From: Prinia subflava
Taxonomy: Eukaryota; Chordata; Aves; Passeriformes; Cisticolidae
Direction of reading: 5' to 3'
DNA length: 64,000 bases
Assembly (NCBI RefSeq): GCF_021018805.1
Contig: NC_086248.1
Coordinates: 57,851,485-57,915,484 of the forward strand
Every line of letters begins with the position of its first letter. Position 1 is the first letter of the stretch. The position numbers and the translations under genes were made by a program. Below are positions 61,454-64,000 of the stretch, one piece after another. A model generated the notes under the pieces. That model made no database searches and was not told the DNA's origin. It saw only the letters and a program-made list of their open reading frames with translations.

Positions 61454-63000
61454 CTAGTTGTTTTTTTGTCCTGTTAATAGGACTAGTTAATGGGGAGAGT
61501 ACAAGTGATAATATTGTTCCTTTACCACAGATGTAGCCAGAGCAGAAAAATAAATTGCGCTCTGGAAGAAAATAACTTGCTTTTCAAACAAGTGTATTTT
61601 ACGCATGCTCACACACATGCACAATCTCACAGAATCTTCAGGGATGTGCTACGTATTGGTTGCATCCTGTCTTGATAGTTGACTGCATTGTAGATTTAGT
61701 ACTCCAAAATAAAGCTGGAAATGGCTTCCTTTGGGGAAGGGAAGAAATCAGATAGCATTCATACCGAGGACCCAAAAGCTGAAACATTCACACAGCTTTC
61801 ACTACAATTCCTAAGATGCCATTTCTACGTCTGTGATACCATTGTCCAGCTCCTGCTTGAGCATCTCCTGCTTGATGTGTGGCAGCATAGCTCTCAGAAG
61901 TGCTGAGGAGCAAACTGGAGAACTCTGTAGTGGGCTCCTGCTCTCCCAGAGAGGAGGTTGAGCACGTATGGAGCTCCTTACTTGGCTTTACAGATGACAG
62001 GGATAGAAGTTGTGGGGGCAGGTGAATGGTAAACTATTGGTAAGTGTATGGCCTGAGAGAAGAATGGGACTTGATGCTGGGGAAGACAAATGTCTGGAGA
62101 AATGATTGAGGGAGGCCAGTAAAGCAGCTGGGTGAAGCAGGTTATGATAGCAGAGTGTACCACAGCTTGTTCCTTCCATCACACTAGCTATATTTTTTCC
62201 ACAATTTTTTCTTCTTAACTCTTGTATTATAAAGATGTGAAAGTGGTGTGCACTCTGTGCAAACCCTGAGTGTGTCAGGACAATTTTGTTCTGTCTTGCC
62301 ATGCAAAGTTCTTGAAAAACCATTAATTGAAAGGCTCTGTAAGTCTCAATCCTTACCACTTATTTATTTATTCTTTGTCCCTTCCTTTTCTTTCATCCTG
62401 TTTAATTGCACCATTTCTTGTAAGTAAGGTGCCAGTACTCTGCTTTTGCACAGACTGAACACCTTGGTACTTTAACTAAGAGAGTTTATGTTGGGCTTGC
62501 ATGCAGCTGGTTAACTAAAGTCAGTGGACTGGGTAGTGCTGCCAGCTTCCTTGGGGCTTTTTGGTGTGTATGGGATAAAACTGAGTGGTTTTTTCACCCC
62601 TTTCTTGTCACTTGCAATCCTGAAAGCTGTTGTGTCCCTGTCCTCTTAGAAGAAGATCCCTTAACAAAGGGTATGTTGAGATGCACAACTTTCTATCCAT
62701 AGACTGCTGTTCAGCTGGAAGCTTACAGTCTTCCTCAAGCTAAACAGGTTTTTCAAATAATAGATGCACCTGGCCAGCAGAGATGGGAAGAGTGTGCAAG
62801 AGCATTCTATACTGTAGGTGCACACGAACATGGCTGAACATAAAATTTGTGAAACCATAAGTGAATCATGCTGCAGTTAAAGTCCCAGGTTAACCTTCAA
62901 TCATTCCTTGATCACAGCAAAATTCAGAAGATGAAAAGGCAGGTGACATAACCCCAAATTTAAATTTAAATTGGGTGGGGTTTTCTTCTTCCCTTTCCAG

Positions 63001-63037
63001 GCAGCTGGACACCAGGTGGCAACCCAGAAAACAGCTG
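63001..63037 (+). other. Candidate 37-bp micro-exon, weak
   Basis: A strong acceptor tract, TTTTCTTCTTCCCTTTCCAG, ends at 63,000, with a moderate donor, CTG|GTAAAT, at 63,038. The frame carried from 57,884 (phase 0) is open through it, 12 codons plus one base. The block is so short that an open frame means little. An earlier CAG|GTGGCA inside it is an alternative donor. Confidence 0.15.
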
Positions 63038-64000
63038 GTAAATATCACCCCTGTGATAAAACTGGGTTCTTTTCCCCAAAGATTTATCTAAGAGTAATTT
63101 AAGTAACTAAGTAAACCTTTTGCTTTCTGAGTGAGATACACTGAGACCTTGTTCATGCCTCTGAAGCCTTTTAAGCATTTAGCCTATCCCCATAGGCTTT
63201 CAGAATTATCTTCATCTCTTGGCAAGCATTATGGTGTAGCTAAGTATTAGTCATGGCAAAAGCCAAGTAATACAGGAAAAACCCACAGAATAATTCAAGA
63301 TTTATTTGCTCAAGTTTTTGTAGGTTCCATTTTATGGATCTCTTAATATATTAAGAGCTTTATAAAGAGTGCATTATTAAGAAACATAGCATATTGTTAA
63401 TTTGAGTTTTTACAATTCTAAGCAGTACATTGATAGATTACTCTGTACCACTTGAATTACTTGTGAGAAACACTTGAATATTTGCGTGACATAATGTATT
63501 CAGATTACTATATAGGAGTTTGCTAAGATGTTTCTGTTATGGAATTGGCTTTGGGAACAGATGTGACTTCTTTTTTCATGCGTTTAAGATGCAGTACGTG
63601 ACTTAGAGCATGACTATAAACTGTTTTACAAAATTTTCAAAGGCATCTCTTTGAGTACATATGCATTGATTACAATATACACAAGCCAAAACCCTATTAA
63701 AAATTAAAAATGCTTCTTCCATAGAGGCAGATAATCATTAAAGCTTGATATGTAGCTCTTCAGTAAAAGAAACTTCAACAAGACCTTCAGCCTCTAAAAG
63801 AAAGATTAGCTACTGCTTTTATCAGCACAGACATCACTTTGAAGAAACTAAACATCTGGTTTCCTTTGGGGAGAATTATGTTCTGTCCACTTGACCCTTT
63901 GTAAAAGTAAATATTTTTATTAGTTATGTTATGTAGGAATTTGAAAAAATATTTAATAAATGAAAAAAGCCCCAACCTTTGCATATTTAGCTTCAGTTAC
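63038..64000. other. No supported gene
   Basis: This is AT-rich DNA to the window edge, with chance frames only. No repeat or splice pair was recognised. Confidence 0.5.

Larger units (their letters stand above)
57885..63000. other. Probable intron, no exon supported
   Basis: Only chance frames on both strands were found, plus a palindrome-rich block near 60.6 kb, an A-rich tandem at 61,025-61,063 and a T-run at 61,437-61,453. An acceptor/donor pair around 61,994-62,039 (TTTACAG; TTG|GTAAGT) is possible but has a weak pyrimidine tract. Confidence 0.45.

Noticed and set aside
1..64000. CRISPR arrays, bacterial operons, prophage, stand-alone tRNA or rRNA genes, known microRNA hairpins
   Set aside because: None were seen on reading both strands. 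The only tRNA-like sequence is the SINE head.

Overview
The window looks like single-copy nuclear DNA from a bird. It is AT-rich and gene-poor, with few transposable elements. The only interspersed repeats I can name are two 3' fragments of the avian LINE CR1 (about 18,505-18,902 and 44,554-44,749, both + strand) and one SINE on the minus strand (about 23,743-23,880). The SINE has a tRNA-Ile-like head and a CR1-like tail, the architecture known from passerine TguSINE-type elements, so a passerine is the best guess. There are no bacterial-type operons, no CRISPR array, no rRNA or stand-alone tRNA gene, and no long conserved open reading frame. Almost all open reading frames here are short and look like chance frames.

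Layout. 1-12.3 kb: unannotatable intergenic or intronic DNA with one cluster of CRE-like motifs (about 2.77-2.88 kb). 12.35-26.5 kb: four exon-like blocks on the + strand with good splice signals (12,353-12,485; 16,899-17,004; 23,301 or 23,421-23,480; 25,949 to about 26,540, with AATAAA at 26,514). The last three keep one reading frame if the 23,421 acceptor is used, giving a hypothetical spliced ORF of about 130 codons. A small CpG-rich patch (17,820-18,060), one CR1 and the SINE lie in the same interval. 26.5-45.5 kb: mostly featureless, with simple repeats, one CR1, a palindromic TAATTA cluster near 29.6 kb, and a 108-nt stretch with only G and T on the + strand (45,038-45,145).

45.7-46.66 kb: a classic CpG island, the clearest functional element in the window and almost certainly a promoter. 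It has a plausible + strand first-exon donor at 46,352 and a divergent minus-strand donor at the 45,524/45,525 boundary, so it may be bidirectional. Downstream, a 69-bp exon-like block (57,816-57,884) and a weaker 37-bp block (63,001-63,037) continue the same frame. I could not recognise the encoded protein, and a non-coding 5' leader is equally possible. The rest of 46.7-64 kb looks like a long first intron, with scattered low-complexity tracts, a paired-hairpin element at 51.78-51.85 kb and a palindrome-rich block near 60.6 kb that resembles a conserved regulatory element.

I found no convincing new molecular system. The most useful leads are the spliced ORF model at 16.9-26.5 kb, the possibly bidirectional CpG-island promoter, the tandem hairpins and the G/T-only tract. 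All exon calls rest on splice-site reading by eye, without alignment or RNA evidence.
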